Source: Teratosphaeria epicoccoides (lineage: Eukaryota; Ascomycota; Dothideomycetes; Mycosphaerellales; Teratosphaeriaceae). Taken from it: a DNA stretch of 64,000 nt. Where the stretch lies: assembly GCA_021401465.1 (NCBI GenBank), contig JADDMT010000120.1, forward strand, positions 18,769 to 82,768, given 5' to 3'. The notes beneath the pieces are model-generated. The model saw only the letters and a program-made list of their open reading frames with translations. It searched no databases and was not told the origin of the DNA. Every line of letters begins with the position of its first letter. Position 1 is the first letter of the stretch. The position numbers and the translations under genes are program-made. This document shows positions 23,879 to 34,892 of this stretch, piece by piece.

Positions 23879-25376
23879 TTAGCGACTACTAGTCGAGGGC
23901 TTCCTAACTAAACCCGAAGCAGAAGAGTCTTTCTTGTTATAGTCTAGTAGGGACTGCCTACCTGCATAGGGTCTACTAAACACCCCGAAGCAACTAGGAG
24001 TAACAGGAGTAGCGATACTATAAAGAGAGGCTAGCATCTTCTTCTTTAGTAGGTTGCAAGGGAGCTCGTCTTTAGAGCCTATAGTAGCTAGAGAGCTAGC
24101 GACATCCCTACCGCGCCTAGTCGCGACAACTACCTTATCCTTAGCATTAGAAGGCAAAGAGACTTAGGCGCGCTTGCGGCTGTCGCGCTTAGCCCTCGAG
24201 ATTATCTTGCACTTCTTGACACAAGTGTCGACTACATCATTAGACTTAGTGTCTTCCTTAGGCGTAACTAGTATAGTAATACTACAGCGCGAAGGGATCA
24301 CGTTAGGACCGAAGGTATTCTAGACGTCGTCATCCTCCTCATTCTTAAAGATCTAGCCTAGAGGCTTGTACCTTAGCGTCTTAGCGGACGTAGTACGGAT
24401 CGCAAGTAGGGAAGGTTCGGCTTCCTTGTTGCTAACCTTAATTTCGGCCCTAGCCTTCTTCTTCTTCTTAGACAGTAGCGTCAAGGCGGCGTAGGCAGTA
24501 GCGCTATAATGTGTTAGCTATACGCACGCGACAGGATTCGAGTAAGTAACTTACGGCTTAGTCCTTAGGACCGGCTTAGAGGCAGGCTGCCTCTTAGTAC
24601 GGCGCTAGGGCGTAGCGTTAGCAGCAGGAATAGTGAATTGCTTGATAACCTTCTTGCGGATTATCCGTGTCTTAAAGTCATTGTTAATAGAGGCAAGGGC
24701 CCCGAGTTACTAACACTAATAGCTAGTCGGATATTTCTCGACGCTAACGTTAGCCTAGCGGAGAAGGTTAGCATTCATACTTAGAGGGTACCTACACTAT
24801 ATGCGTACTATAGCGAAGGTCTTAACCCTAATAGTTAGCACCTTTAAAATCTTCTAAACTAAGTCTGCGATTAGACCTAGAGAAACGTTTTCGCCTGTTA
24901 GTAGAGAGTCGAAGTAAACACTGCTATAAGAACAGTTAGTAGTCGCGGTAAAGCACGAGAGGGCGCTAAGTAGGTAGGTAAGTACCTCGCGGTGCTTAGC
25001 CTGTAGCCTGTTTATAGTCAGAGTACCTTTAGTAACCCCCTTGTTACGTGTACTCTAGAAGTCATCGATGTTACAGCAGAGCTAGTTGTACTTACTATAT
25101 ATCTCTTTAGGGAGGTCTTAGCATTTTTTGATGCTTGCTATTATAGTTGACATAATTATAGTAGACACTACCCTCATCAAATCTGCTGACGTAGATCTCG
25201 GCTACGCTTCGGTTAGTATAAGCTATGCATACCTCGCGGGTAGGGGACGCCTTACTAACACGCGGAGGAGAGATATGTGCAGCTTAGCTACTAAGGTTGT
25301 TAAGGCATTATTAACATAAGCGACAATTACAGGTAGAGCGAGTAGCGTTAAACTTAGTCTGTAGCATATAAGCTAT
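23879..25376 (-). pseudogene. D-family antisense accessory gene, D2 copy
   Basis: Same gene as 7152-8648 and 62246-63742, antisense to gag-pol. The initiator ATG has become ATA (25374-25376) by a G-to-A change, and an extra base in a poly-A run near 25125-25130 causes a frameshift. The C-terminal 92 codons (23879-24157) are open and contain VVVATRRGRDVASSLATIG followed by a NLLKKKMLAS block. A 51-nt intron is retained at 24504-24554. The protein family is unknown to me. Confidence 0.75.
24504..24554 (-). other. 51-nt intron in D2 antisense gene
   Basis: Minus-strand GTAAGT donor, CTAACAC branch-like site, TAG acceptor. Same position and length as in D1 and D4. Confidence 0.72.
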
Positions 25377-26175
25377 TATTACTAAGATGAGTTAATTGAT
25401 CTTGATTAATTGATTAAAGAAGAAGAAGCTCCGGTTTAGACCCGCAGACATAGCGAGGCGCAGGCTAAGCGAAATGGAAGCGGAGGTTAATGTTAGTGTT
25501 TTAGAACAGGAAGTTTAGGAAAGCGACGAGGTTTTTATACCCTCTGACAGCCCCCCTATTGCCTACCGCAACCGTTAAGCTAGTGACTTAAACTACATAC
25601 GTAGAGTACCTACCTTTAGTTAACTTACAAGGGGACCGAATAATGCAAGAACAGATAACGCGGCTGTTACGCATGTGCGCTAACCGTACTCGTACTAGTC
25701 TACTAGCATGAAAATGTGACGAGACCTAGGCTAGGAGCGCGCTCCTGCTGTTTTAAGTAGTACGCGTAGAGTGTCTACGCACCTTCCTATAGCCCCTAAG
25801 GTTCTACAACACGTTCTTCACAGTCACGACTAAATAGGGACAGCTAAGCTACTTAGTAAGGCTAGCGCGTATGCTCGCCCTACTATTTCAAAGATTAACT
25901 AAAGTACGTACTCGTAGTTTCCTGATATCTCGATCTGCATGTAAAGTAGAGGTGTCGCGAAGCTGCCTAACATGTGACGGATTAAAACCTGCCTGAGTTA
26001 GTAGCCTCTACCCCGTACTTACTACGAAGGTGTTAAGGTATGCGTATAACACATGTTACGTAGGCTATCTACCTATTCACTCTTGCGCAGTGTAAGCGTG
26101 CTACCTCCTATACCCTATATGTTCCGCGCGTATTACTTGGTAAGGCTAGGGACATCCTCATAGGAGGAGGGGCAG
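25377..26175 (-). promoter_or_regulatory. Probable promoter and leader of the D2 antisense gene
   Basis: No coding frame is visible. Holds the TATAAAAAC box (25531-25539, minus strand) and the palindrome AGGAGCGCGCTCCT (25733-25746), both shared with D1. The right end is the polypurine tract at 26161-26175. Confidence 0.58.
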
Positions 26176-26537
26176 TGATACGGTTAATACTAGGGGGCTA
26201 TTAGAGCCGCATAGGTTCTAATGTCCGCCCTTAGTATGTAGTAACCCTACTACATATAGCAAGGGAGTCTTTCGTACATACGTTAGCTTGTATGTCGTCT
26301 AAGTAGGATTAGTAGTTGACGTAGGATGCCCCTATGTCGCTAACCCCACGATACCCCCGCGGGGATAGGCTCAGACATGCTTTCCCTAAGTAAGGGGCGT
26401 TAGGGGCTATAAGCACCTCTAGCGCTACCCTGGCGATAAGCAGAAAGTAGCGCTATCTTGTACCTATTAAAAGGTCGGATTACTCTGTCACACTACGAGA
26501 TATTTTCATATTATATAGCATATATATATCTATATCA
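26176..26537 (+). repeat. 3' LTR of D2
   Basis: 362 bp, TGATACGG...TATATCA, with intact TGATA/TATCA ends. Identical in length to its 5' partner; differences are transitions by eye. Confidence 0.94.
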
Positions 26538-26542
26538 CGTAG

Positions 26543-27282
26543 AGTACTATAGCTAGTAGCATACTAACTAATCCTAGGAAAGTTTAGCTTAAGCTTAGTA
26601 GACAGCTAAGCAGGAGACAGCATTCTGATGTCGCTAGAGCGCTAGTCGCGAATACTGCCGACACGCTAGGTAACTCTACACCTAGGGCTAGACGAGGCCT
26701 AAGGGGCTAGAGACTCTCTCTGAACTACTCTAGGAAGAAGTCCTCTATGTCCTAATTAGTAACCAGATCGGTTAGATCATTAACATAAAGGAGTAGGTCA
26801 CGATGTACATGCTTGTCATACTAATTGTAGTAGCGTAGCTCTTAATTACGCTGCCTCTCGATGTCGTTCTAGCTAGGCGGAAGTGCCGAAGGAGCTAGAT
26901 TGTTCCTACTAGGACTCTGACGAGAGTACCTCGAAGGCCGCTAAAGGGTTAGCAGAGGTAGTAGAGCTAGATTGTTACCTAGCTTGTCTGTACCTAGCTT
27001 GTCTAACCTAGTATATAGCAAATACTACCTCTTCTGATTCTTCTGAAAGCAATTAGTACACAAGCCTTCAAGATAAGGGTTACTCGGATTAGTAGCGCAT
27101 ACGCTATACAGCTTACTATAGTATCTACTAGACCTGATCCTATACTAGTCTAAGTATACGCGCCGATTAGAGCTAGCTATAGCGAAGCTAGTAGCAATTA
27201 GCATAGTACTACTCAGAGTGTTCAGGTTGTACTAAGGTAGGACCTAGGTTGTTCGTAAAGGTAGTATACTAATTAGAGACAT
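26543..27282 (-). pseudogene. copia E antisense accessory gene, E1 copy (partial)
   Basis: Minus-strand frame starting at an ATG at 27282 and running to the D2 insertion. It shows a Ser/Ala-rich N-terminus, a CxxC motif (CTNCF followed by basic residues) near 27020-27060, a LDKLGTDKLG block, and a conserved block LRYYNQYDKHVHRDLLLYV with an ED-rich continuation near 26740-26850. About 400 bases present in E2 are missing here. Stops are TAG at likely Gln/Trp sites. Family unknown. A Zn-binding domain is inferred from Cys spacing, and one of the Cys residues expected is Tyr in one copy through a G-to-A change. Confidence 0.6.
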
Positions 27283-27840
27283 AATACTAGGTTACTTTAT
27301 TCTTAGACAAAGGTAGCACCTTATTAAAGCAGCTAAAGTTATAAGCTTTGTAAAGGAATCGAATATACGCCTAGAGATTACTAAGGTTAAGGGTCAGATG
27401 CCTTAAGTCGTCAGAGCTACTAGGAGTTAGCTATAGTCAGAGAGGCTAACTATACTAGATAACCTACTAGAGCTCGATAATCTACACAAGCTTTACGTTA
27501 AACGAAGTACTATCTAGTAGGATGACTAACATACCTCTCTATAGAGCTATGTTAATATGTTAGAGAAGCTACAGTTAGTGATTAATGATGATAATGAGAA
27601 AGATAAGGATAATCGAGAAGGGGAGGGCGACTTTATACAGAGTTAGGCCTACTTGTAAAAGCAGAGTAATCATATGAATTCGCGAACATGTAAGTAGCAA
27701 ACATGCTCTAGCGCATTATTCTCTTTTATAAGAGCATCATTCTAATAGTACAAGCTTGCTATAACAAACATCTTTACTAGTTAGTAGATTAGAAGATAGT
27801 AGGAGTACGCTAAATATACTAGTATGTGCCTAAGTAGGAG
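27283..27840 (+). other. E1 sequence between antisense gene and 3' LTR
   Basis: 558 bases with no convincing coding frame, ending in a purine-rich GTAGGAG immediately before the LTR. It would contain the promoter and leader of the antisense gene. Colinear with 30831-31376 in E2. Confidence 0.5.
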
Positions 27841-28103
27841 TGTTAAAATGTGATAGGTAGTTGCATACTAGCCGTACTAAGTTAGTAGTAGTTAGAGTCA
27901 TGTAGGACCCTAACTCTAACCTCTCTGACTTAGGTCAGGGGTTAAGGGATATATAACCCTAGCTAGGAAGAGAAGAGTTTTTACCTTCTCTTTAATTAAT
28001 CTATAACGTTTGTTATATATCTAATACCTAACATGATATATTTATTCTGTAGCTACTTCCTATGCGTAAATCTATTGCCTATATTTAAGGAATTAATTTA
28101 ACA
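27841..28103 (+). repeat. 3' LTR of copia E1
   Basis: 263 bp with perfect 7-bp terminal inverted ends TGTTAAA...TTTAACA. Homologous to 30560-30830 in opposite orientation, and similarity stops exactly at these ends. Confidence 0.88.
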
Positions 28104-28639
28104 CTATTATTAATTACCTACTACTACAAGTTAAAGTTAGTTATCTATTAAGTAGCATCTTTTTATATGCTCTAGCTTGTTAAGAGCTATATAATAGAGG
28201 TAGTAGTAACTATACTAGTAGTGTTACTAGTAGCATAGTACATAGCTACTATGTACTAGAATAATAGTAGAGGAGCTCTAGTACTTAATTGCTTGATCCT
28301 GCTATAGTTAATAAAGATATAGCGTATAACAAATAATAATAAGAGGCACGTAACTAGGGATACAATGAGGCTAGATACTATTTACTTACTTAGTGACGCT
28401 AAGCCTATTTAGTAGTCTGCAAGGCCTTATAGACCTTCTGTAAGGCCTTGTAGACTCATAGACTATACGTATAGACAGACTACCTAATTTAGTCTACAAA
28501 GTTAGTCTATAAAGCAGCTTTGCAGACTTGCTAAAGGTCCTTAATGTCTTTTACCTAGATCCTGCTTATACTTCCCTAGGCTCTACATTATACCCTGTTA
28601 TCTTTTCCTACTACTTCCTTTACTTTGTCTATAGCTTTA
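28104..28639. other. AT-rich spacer without genes
   Basis: About 535 bases between E1 and D3. No reading frame. A locally repetitive stretch (28410-28530) contains AAGGCCTTATAGACC and related units, with AGTCTGCAA near 28417 facing TTGCAGACT near 28522, a possible long hairpin. Nothing else identifiable. Confidence 0.5.
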
Positions 28640-29221
28640 TGATACGGTTAATGCTAGGAGGCTATAGGAGCCGCATAGGTTCTAATACCTGCCCTTAGCA
28701 TGTAATGACCCTACTATATAGCAAGGGAGTCCTTTGTACATACGTTAGCTTATATGTTGTCTAAGTAGGATTAATGCCTAACGTAGGATGCCCCTACGCT
28801 ACTAACCCTATAGTACCCCTACGGGGGTTTCCTGACCCTATAGTACCCCTATAGGGTTAGGCTCGGACATGCTTTCCTAATTAAGAGGCGTCAGGGGTTA
28901 TAAGTACCTCTAGCGCTACCTCTGCAATAAGCAGAAAGTAGCGCTGTCTTATACCTACTAAAAGTCTAGATTACTCTGTTATACTACAAGATATTTTCAT
29001 ATTATATAGCATATATACCTATATTATTTTTGCTTTCTCCCCCCTACTTTATAGTCTAGCAGAGAATACTATAACATGTCTAGAGTACTACGAACTTGTA
29101 ACTAACGTGTAGTAAGCGCTATCCTAAGTGCCTGTAATAGCGAAGCTAGCCTAAGTAATTAACCTGTAGGAGGTACCCCTACGAGTGACACTACATTAAA
29201 CGACGGTTCTACTAAAGGCTA
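28640..29221 (+). mobile_element. D-family fragment D3 (5' LTR plus gag start)
   Basis: LTR 28640-29026 followed by the D leader and the first about 130 bases of gag, then abruptly cut at 29221 where the F-like element begins. The LTR is 387 bp instead of 360 because a segment around CTATAGTACCCCTA is duplicated (28811-28858). Heavily transition-mutated. Confidence 0.85.
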
Positions 29222-30552
29222 TGTAAAGGGCGCGCCCTTTAGGTCATGACTTAGGCTAATAGGCGTAAGTAGGGTAATAGCTTAGCGTACATACAGGCTC
29301 TATATAGAATTTCCTAGAGCCTGCTAAGTAGTTTCCTTCCTCCTTTATAGCACGTCTTAAATACTACTACGATCGTATGCGTACACTTGGCTCGCCTGTA
29401 ACATTACATGCTATTACATAATAGATAACAGAGAAAACATGACAGGTCCTAGTAAAGGCTAGGTAGAACCCTTAACGTAATAACTAGTAGAGTTAATGCT
29501 AGAGTAGCGGATTATCAAGTAGATCTACAAGCGTCAGAACTAGATAGAGAAAGAGATTAAGGCGCGGCTAAAAAGAGCGGAGGCTAGCGGCTGCTACTAT
29601 AGTAGATAATGTAGTAAGGATGTTAATAGAAGCTCTCTCTTACGTTAGCCTAACGGCCTCTACTTAGGAGCTATTAGGCTCCTACAAATAGAAACTACTA
29701 ACGTAGGATAGTAAACCTAATACCCTTTAGGACTATGTCCTCTAATTGTCTGCCTCTTATTGTATGCGCTCTAGTATGAAACTAGCGTTAGCCGCTAAGT
29801 ACTACTAGAACTACATTTACGACACTATCCCTAAGATAAAGTGACTTCGGATGCGACACTTCTAGGAGAAGGGCTACCTACAATTAGGCAAGGACCCTGA
29901 GGCCTTTGTCACGCAGATTAACTCTGTCTTCTTAGACAGTAATAAGTAGTCTAAGGCACTTAAAAAGGTAACTACCCTTAAGCACGTAGAGGGCTAACCT
30001 TAACACAAGTTCTAGGTCGAATTTAACGGACTTATAGAGAGTACTAGCAGAGATTAGTAGAAGGACAATACAAAGATTAGGTACCTAAAGAACACCTCCT
30101 CTAATATTGCGAAACTCATAATAGCGTCTATACTAAGATTAACGGGATACTACGAGTTTGCGGTAGAGGTCAAGTGCGTTATAAGTAACATGGAAACAAC
30201 CAACGCATTTAAAGAAGCTAACAAGAGGTAGAAGAGAGACAACAGTAAGTAGAGACCCGCTATAAACACCCTAGGTCCTGTCTAGAGCACCTCTACCGCT
30301 TCTGCCCCTTAGGTCGACGCTAATAGGGACATAATTATAGCCCTAATGCGTGTAACCGCGGACTGCCCTAAACGTCGCGGAAGTAGCTAGGACTATACTA
30401 GCAAGAAGAGGGCAAGAATAAGGCCTATATAGAGATTAGTCCCTAGTCCCTAGCTATAAGGGGCTAGACTCCTAGCTACTTCTTTCTCTCTCCTCTGTTA
30501 TACTTGTTAAATACTATATAGACCTCTATGTATATACTGTCTACCTGTAATA
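29222..30552 (+). mobile_element. Small gag-only element related to family F
   Basis: Bounded by a left LTR-like segment 29222-29403 (TGTAAAGGGC...CCTGTAACA) and a right segment about 30400-30552 that is closer to the F1 LTR (shared TATAAGGGGCTAG and CTTGTTAAATACTA). Between them is only a gag gene; there is no pol. No matching target-site duplicate: GGCTA before, AATAC after. It may be a non-autonomous derivative, or two partial F copies joined. Confidence 0.65.
29439..30430 (+). pseudogene. gag: gag of the small F-related element
   Basis: ATG at 29439, in frame 0 at first and then in frame +1 from about 29790, so an indel has occurred. The second half aligns with the F1 gag: MRHF..KG, a DSNKQSKALKKVT block, KIRYLKNTSSN and FKEANKR. 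No zinc knuckle is visible before the LTR; a basic KKRARIRP tail ends it. The gene could supply or parasitise Gag. Stops are mostly TAG. Confidence 0.75.
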
Positions 30553-30559
30553 AATACTA

Positions 30560-30830
30560 TGTTAAATTAAGTCCTCAAATACAGGCAATAGATTTACGCA
30601 TAGGAAGTAGCTATAGAATGAATATATTATGTCAGGTATTAGATATATAACGTACATGATAGATAGAAGAGAAGAGGTGAAAATTCTTCTCTTCCTAGCT
30701 AGGGTTATATATTACTTAACCCCTGACCTAAGTCAGAGAGGTCAGAGTTAGGGTCCTGCCTGACTCTAACTCTTACTAACTTAGTATAGCTAGTATGCAA
30801 CTACCTATCACATTTTAACACTCCTACTTA
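30560..30830 (-). repeat. 3' LTR of copia E2
   Basis: 271 bp, TGTTAAAT at left and CATTTTAACA at right; reverse complement of the E1 LTR. Confidence 0.86.
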
Positions 30831-31376
30831 GGTACATACTAGTGTATTTAGCGTACTCCTACTATCTTCTAATCTACTAACTAGTGAAGATGTTTGTCAT
30901 AGCATGCTTGTACTATTAGAATAATGCTCTTGTAAAAGAGAACAATGTAGTAGAGCATGTTTACTACTTATATGTTTGCAAATTTATATGTTTACTCTGC
31001 TTTTATAGGTAGGTCCGACTCTGTATAAAGCCTCCCCTCCCCTTCTTAATTATCCTTCTCTTTCTTATCATCATTAATTACTAACTATAGCTTCTCTGAC
31101 ACATTAATATGACTCTATAGAGAGGTATGTCACTAATCCTACTAGATAGTACTTTGTTTGACGTAAAGCTTGTGTAGATTATCGAGCTCTAGTAGGTTAT
31201 CTAGTATAGTTAGCTTCTCTGACTATAGCTAACTCCTAGTAGCTCTGACGACTTAAGGCATCTGACCCTTAACCTTAGTAATCTCTAGGCGTGTATTCGA
31301 TTCCTTTACAAAGCTTATAACTTTAGCCGCTTTAACAAGGTGCTACCTTTGTTTAAGAATAAAGTAACCTAGTACT
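30831..31376 (+). other. E2 region between 3' LTR and antisense gene
   Basis: Colinear with 27283-27840 of E1. No coding frame. Presumed promoter/leader region of the antisense gene; no clear TATA box chosen. Confidence 0.45.
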
Positions 31377-32555
31377 ATGTCTCTAATTAGAGTACTACCT
31401 TTACGAACAACTAGGTCCTACTTAATATAACTTGAACACTCTAAACAGCACTACGCTAATTACTACTAGCTTCGCTATAGCTAGCTCTAATTAGCGCGTG
31501 TACTAAGATTAGTATAGGATTAGGTCTAGTAGATACTATAGTAAGCCGTATAGCGTATACGCTACTAATCCGACTAACCCTCATCTCGAAGGCTCGTGTA
31601 CTAATTGCTTTCGGAAGAATGAGAAGAGGTAGTGTTTACTGTATACTAGGTTAGACAAGCTAGGTACAGACAAGCTAGGTGACAATCTAGCTAATTAGAG
31701 TACTCTGCTACCTAGTAGGAAGAGTCTTAGGCTACGTTCTAGTCTACTAACTCCGCCCTACCCTTTAGCGACCTTCAGGGCGCTCTCGTCAGAATCTCGG
31801 TAGGGACAATCTACTTTCTCTAGTAGTCCTTTAGCAACCTAGTTAGAGCGACATTAAGAGACAGCGTAATTAGGAACTACGCTACTATAATTAGTATGAT
31901 AAGCACGTACATCATAACCTGCTCCTTTATGTTAATGATCTGACTAATCTAGTTACTAATCATGACGTAGAGGACTTCTTTATAGAGTAGTTTAGAGAGG
32001 GTCTCTAGCCCCTTAGGCCTTGTCTAGCGCTAGGTACGGAGTTAGAGTATGACTTAGAGGATCTTATTACTCGTAGGACCCTTGTCTATCTTCGCTAGGT
32101 AGAAGAAGCTTGCGCTAGGCAGAGTATTATTAGCAGGGAATTAACAGTTAGTAATTAGGCAACTAATCATAGCTTAAACCGCCTTAGTAAGAGAATTAAT
32201 GCTCTGACTTGTTAAGTCCAGGGTAGGCATTCTCTGCCTCCTTGCTATACTTGTACTCCTATCCTACTAATTGTCAAGGATAAGTCGCTATCAAGTAAGG
32301 AGCCTACTACACTACAGCGGTCGCATTAGACCTAATCTATTCCGAATACAATGCTCTAGAATATAAGCCTCATTTAAAGCCCTAGTTATTAGAGTATAGC
32401 ATCTTCTAACATTATTAGTCTACTGACACCTATATGACTAGCATGAGCCCTACTGCTCGTAGGAGCCTAGGTAACTAGCGTGTTAGTAGTATTTACGACT
32501 AGCGCTCTAGCGACATCAGAATGCTGTCTCCTGCTTAGCCGTCTACTAAGCTTAA
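31377..32555 (+). pseudogene. copia E antisense accessory gene, E2 copy (interrupted)
   Basis: Plus-strand frame opposed to copia pol. The ATG at 31377 is conserved with E1. Blocks in order: Ser/Ala-rich N-terminus, CxxC motif with KNEKR near 31600, a Ser/Pro-rich linker, RYYN-YDKHVHHNLLLYVNDL near 31870-31930, EDFF near 31970, LEDLITRRTLVYLR near 32060-32100, and a Ser/Thr-rich tail. At least 350 residues are represented. G1 interrupts it at 32555. Two single-base losses near 31410-31430 put the N-terminus out of frame compared with E1. Stops are nearly all TAG. No recognised family. Confidence 0.6.
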
Positions 32556-33045
32556 TGTCATGAGTGTCAGGAGTACTGTCCGGAGTACTATAGGATACAG
32601 GATCATGTAGGTCCTGAGTGCTATGAGTCATAGTACCGTCATGGGAGTACTATGAGTCATAGGCACAGTCATGGAAGAAAGGATCTGTCACGTGAGGACA
32701 GATCCCCGGATCTATAGGGTTAGTCTACAGATCCATAGGCCTGCAAGGAAGAAGGGATCTGTCATGTGATGACAGACCCTTAGATCTGTAGGGTTAGTCT
32801 ACAGATCTACAGACATGGATCTGTTAGGTCTGTCGACAGATCTAACAGAGCTGCTCTGTCGCTCTCTAGTATATAGGGATAGCTTTAGGACAGGCAGTTA
32901 GGAGCTTCGTGCTCAATCTTAATTCAATCCTCTCTTGCTTAGAGGAGAGTCAGTTACAAGGTCAACTACTATTGTCGATATTCTCCACAGCTCCCGAGTC
33001 TAACACCTGGTTACCTTCCTGCTATTAGCACCTACCCTTATGACA
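32556..33045 (+). repeat. 5' LTR of G1
   Basis: 490 bp. By eye it differs from the 3' LTR at about 29 positions, all transitions, with no indel. Contains an array of five inverted repeats at 32681-32846; two of them have the loop GGTTAGT inside AGATCTGTAG-type arms, and two surround CACGTG-like centres. Confidence 0.95.
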
Positions 33046-33104
33046 TTTTGAGCACCACTTCTAGGGAAGCATCAGGAGACTCGGCGAGCGCTTAACATAC
33101 GCCT

Positions 33105-34892
33105 ATGTCAAGTAGTTCTTCAACTGTCAGTTTAAGCTCTAGCGACAGTCAACCGACACCACGAGAACAAGTTGCTGCTATACCTCAAATCACGTAGTAG
33201 CTCGAATCCATTCACCTTAGCGAGATGGCTCTAGCATCCGTCGCAGGTTCAACTACCGGGAATAGACACGGCAACAACGGCTTCAAGATAGGAAGCCCTA
33301 CAGAGTTCACAGGACAACGATCTCAAGTCGAGATGTTTATCCTATAATGCTAGTTAGCATTTAACGTGGATACGGAACGGTTTACGACACATCATAAGCG
33401 AATGATGTACATTGTCTCTTACCTGAAGGGACCGGCGTTCGAGTTTATCTAGCCTCATCTAACGGATTATCTAGATCACGTCGGCAGCGCCGAAGCCAGG
33501 AAGACGACGACTAGGGAGATTCTTAACTCAGACAAGTCTTTGTTTAAGGCATTACGCGAAGCGTTCGGGCTCGGTAATAAGCAACAAGAGGCCGAAAGAG
33601 CTCTCCTAGGAATCTAGCAGAAGGGTTCCGCCACGAAGTACCGCGCGGACTTTCAGACCCTCTCTGCTCGAGTCGACTAGAATGATAACGCTTTAGCCGC
33701 TCAGTTCTACTAGGGACTGAAGGAGACGGTTAAAGATGAAATTGCCCGAGGAGATCGGCTAACGACATTCAAGGAAATAAGCGATCTCGCGATTAGAATC
33801 GATAATCGCATCTAGGAACGACAGCAAGAACGACAACATGGAAATCGCAAGCTAGCGCAGGCTAACCATAAGGTCTAACGATCGGCACCGAAATAGCGAA
33901 GCGATTACTACGGTCTCCAACCTATGGAGTTAGATGCGACTAAGGGGCGTCCGAGGAATGGACCCTGAGGAAAGCCGCGGAAGGGCTCTCCTCCCCAGAA
34001 TGGTCTGAAGAAGCCATTCGACAAGAGTAATCTCGAGTGCTACAACTGCGGAAAGAAAGGACACTTTTCCCGCGAATGTTTTGCTAAGAAGCAACGACAA
34101 GAGCTGCCTAGGATAGAGCAGGCTCGCGCGACAACGACGGTACCTAAGCAAAAGGTCGCCGCTACTCGAGAACCGGACCATGCCGCACTTACTTGGACTG
34201 CGTGCTACGACGACGATTGTCGAATTCACAAGAGTGATAAAGATGGTTCCGGATAGTACCCTAGCCGAAACAAGGCACAGTCGATCTGTGCGCTAAGGGG
34301 TACACCTTCTAGTATAACAGTCCTGAGAGAACAGGAACTAGAAGAAGAAGAAGAAGGTTCGGATGACAACTACGAGCTTGTCGAAGCCGTCATTCCTGAT
34401 TCCGAGGAAGACGAGAGCATAGAGCGATAGGCCATGCCGCCACATGACATCGGACTCGACATTATCCGGATCATACAGAACTAGTAGGCTCAGGCTTGCC
34501 CATGGATTAATGGAGTACAACACGTCGACTAGCTTCAGTATGACGAACTAGCCGACCGTATGCGACGACACCTAAGGAGACTACCGGTCGTAGCTTAACC
34601 TCACGCGCATCAGAAAGTTGTCCAAGAAATTGTACCGTTCGGGGTAGAGTTCACGCCCTAGGGAGGCTACCTAACCCACGAAGGTATTCAGATTCCACGA
34701 GCGCTACGACTCCGAGTCTATCATTTAAAGATAGAGTACGCAAGGAACGCGTAGGAACAGCGAGGCCAAGAACGCGAACGATCTCTTAGGCTAGAAAACG
34801 GTAACGCTTACAGAAGAAGCCGAGACCGCACGATCCCTGAACTAGTCCGTGAAGACAGTTATTCGGGAAACGACGAGGTCCGCCGAAATTAG
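33105..34892 (+). pseudogene. gag: gag of G1
   Basis: ATG 60 bases after the LTR; 595 codons to TAG at 34890-34892. Capsid-like region in the first 300 residues, then a perfect CCHC zinc knuckle (C-x2-C-x4-H-x4-C) at 34038-34079, then an acidic stretch with five Glu near 34340-34360, then about 180 residues before the overlap with pol. In-frame TAG/TAA stops (for example 33184-33189 and 33343-33351) make it non-functional, but the frame is otherwise intact. Gag would form the virus-like particle and bind genomic RNA. The last 28 bases overlap the pol frame. Confidence 0.85.
34865..34871 (+). promoter_or_regulatory. -1 ribosomal frameshift heptamer GGGAAAC
   Basis: G-GGA-AAC lies in the gag frame as X-XXY-YYZ, 19 bases before the gag stop and after the last upstream stop of the pol frame (near 34848). 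A -1 slip here enters exactly the pol frame. Copies A and B have lost the heptamer through transitions. Confidence 0.7.

Larger units (their letters stand above)
18364..26537 (+). mobile_element. D-family gypsy chromovirus D2, full length
   Basis: 8174 bp with two 362-bp LTRs (18364-18725 and 26176-26537) and an exact 5-bp target-site duplicate CGTAG at 18359-18363 and 26538-26542. Inserted into the accessory region of copia E1. Carries gag-pol in sense and the D accessory gene in antisense. Polypurine tract AGGAGGAGGGGCAG sits directly before the 3' LTR. Confidence 0.96.
16248..28103 (+). mobile_element. Ty1/copia element E1 (3' part, split by D2)
   Basis: Pol from the pre-RT region onward, an accessory region, and a 3' LTR at 27841-28103. 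Interrupted at 18363/26538 by D2, with the duplicated CGTAG. The 5' part lies beyond F1, outside the window. E2 (30560-53848, minus) is a second copy of the same family and allowed the parts to be joined. Confidence 0.9.

Noticed and set aside
25128..25319. Plus-strand frame at 25128-25319 and its copy at 63494-63751
   Set aside because: Opposite the N-terminal part of the D antisense gene; the minus strand has the Cys clusters and conserved start, so these are shadows.
33046..33070. tRNA primer-binding site after the G1 5' LTR
   Set aside because: The bases after the LTR do not begin with TGG or match a tRNA 3' end I can name; the same holds for the D LTRs, so no primer site is annotated.
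33930..34229. 99-codon minus-strand frame, also 34338-34523 and 34786-35127
   Set aside because: Shadows of the G1 gag/pol, opposite a well supported sense frame.
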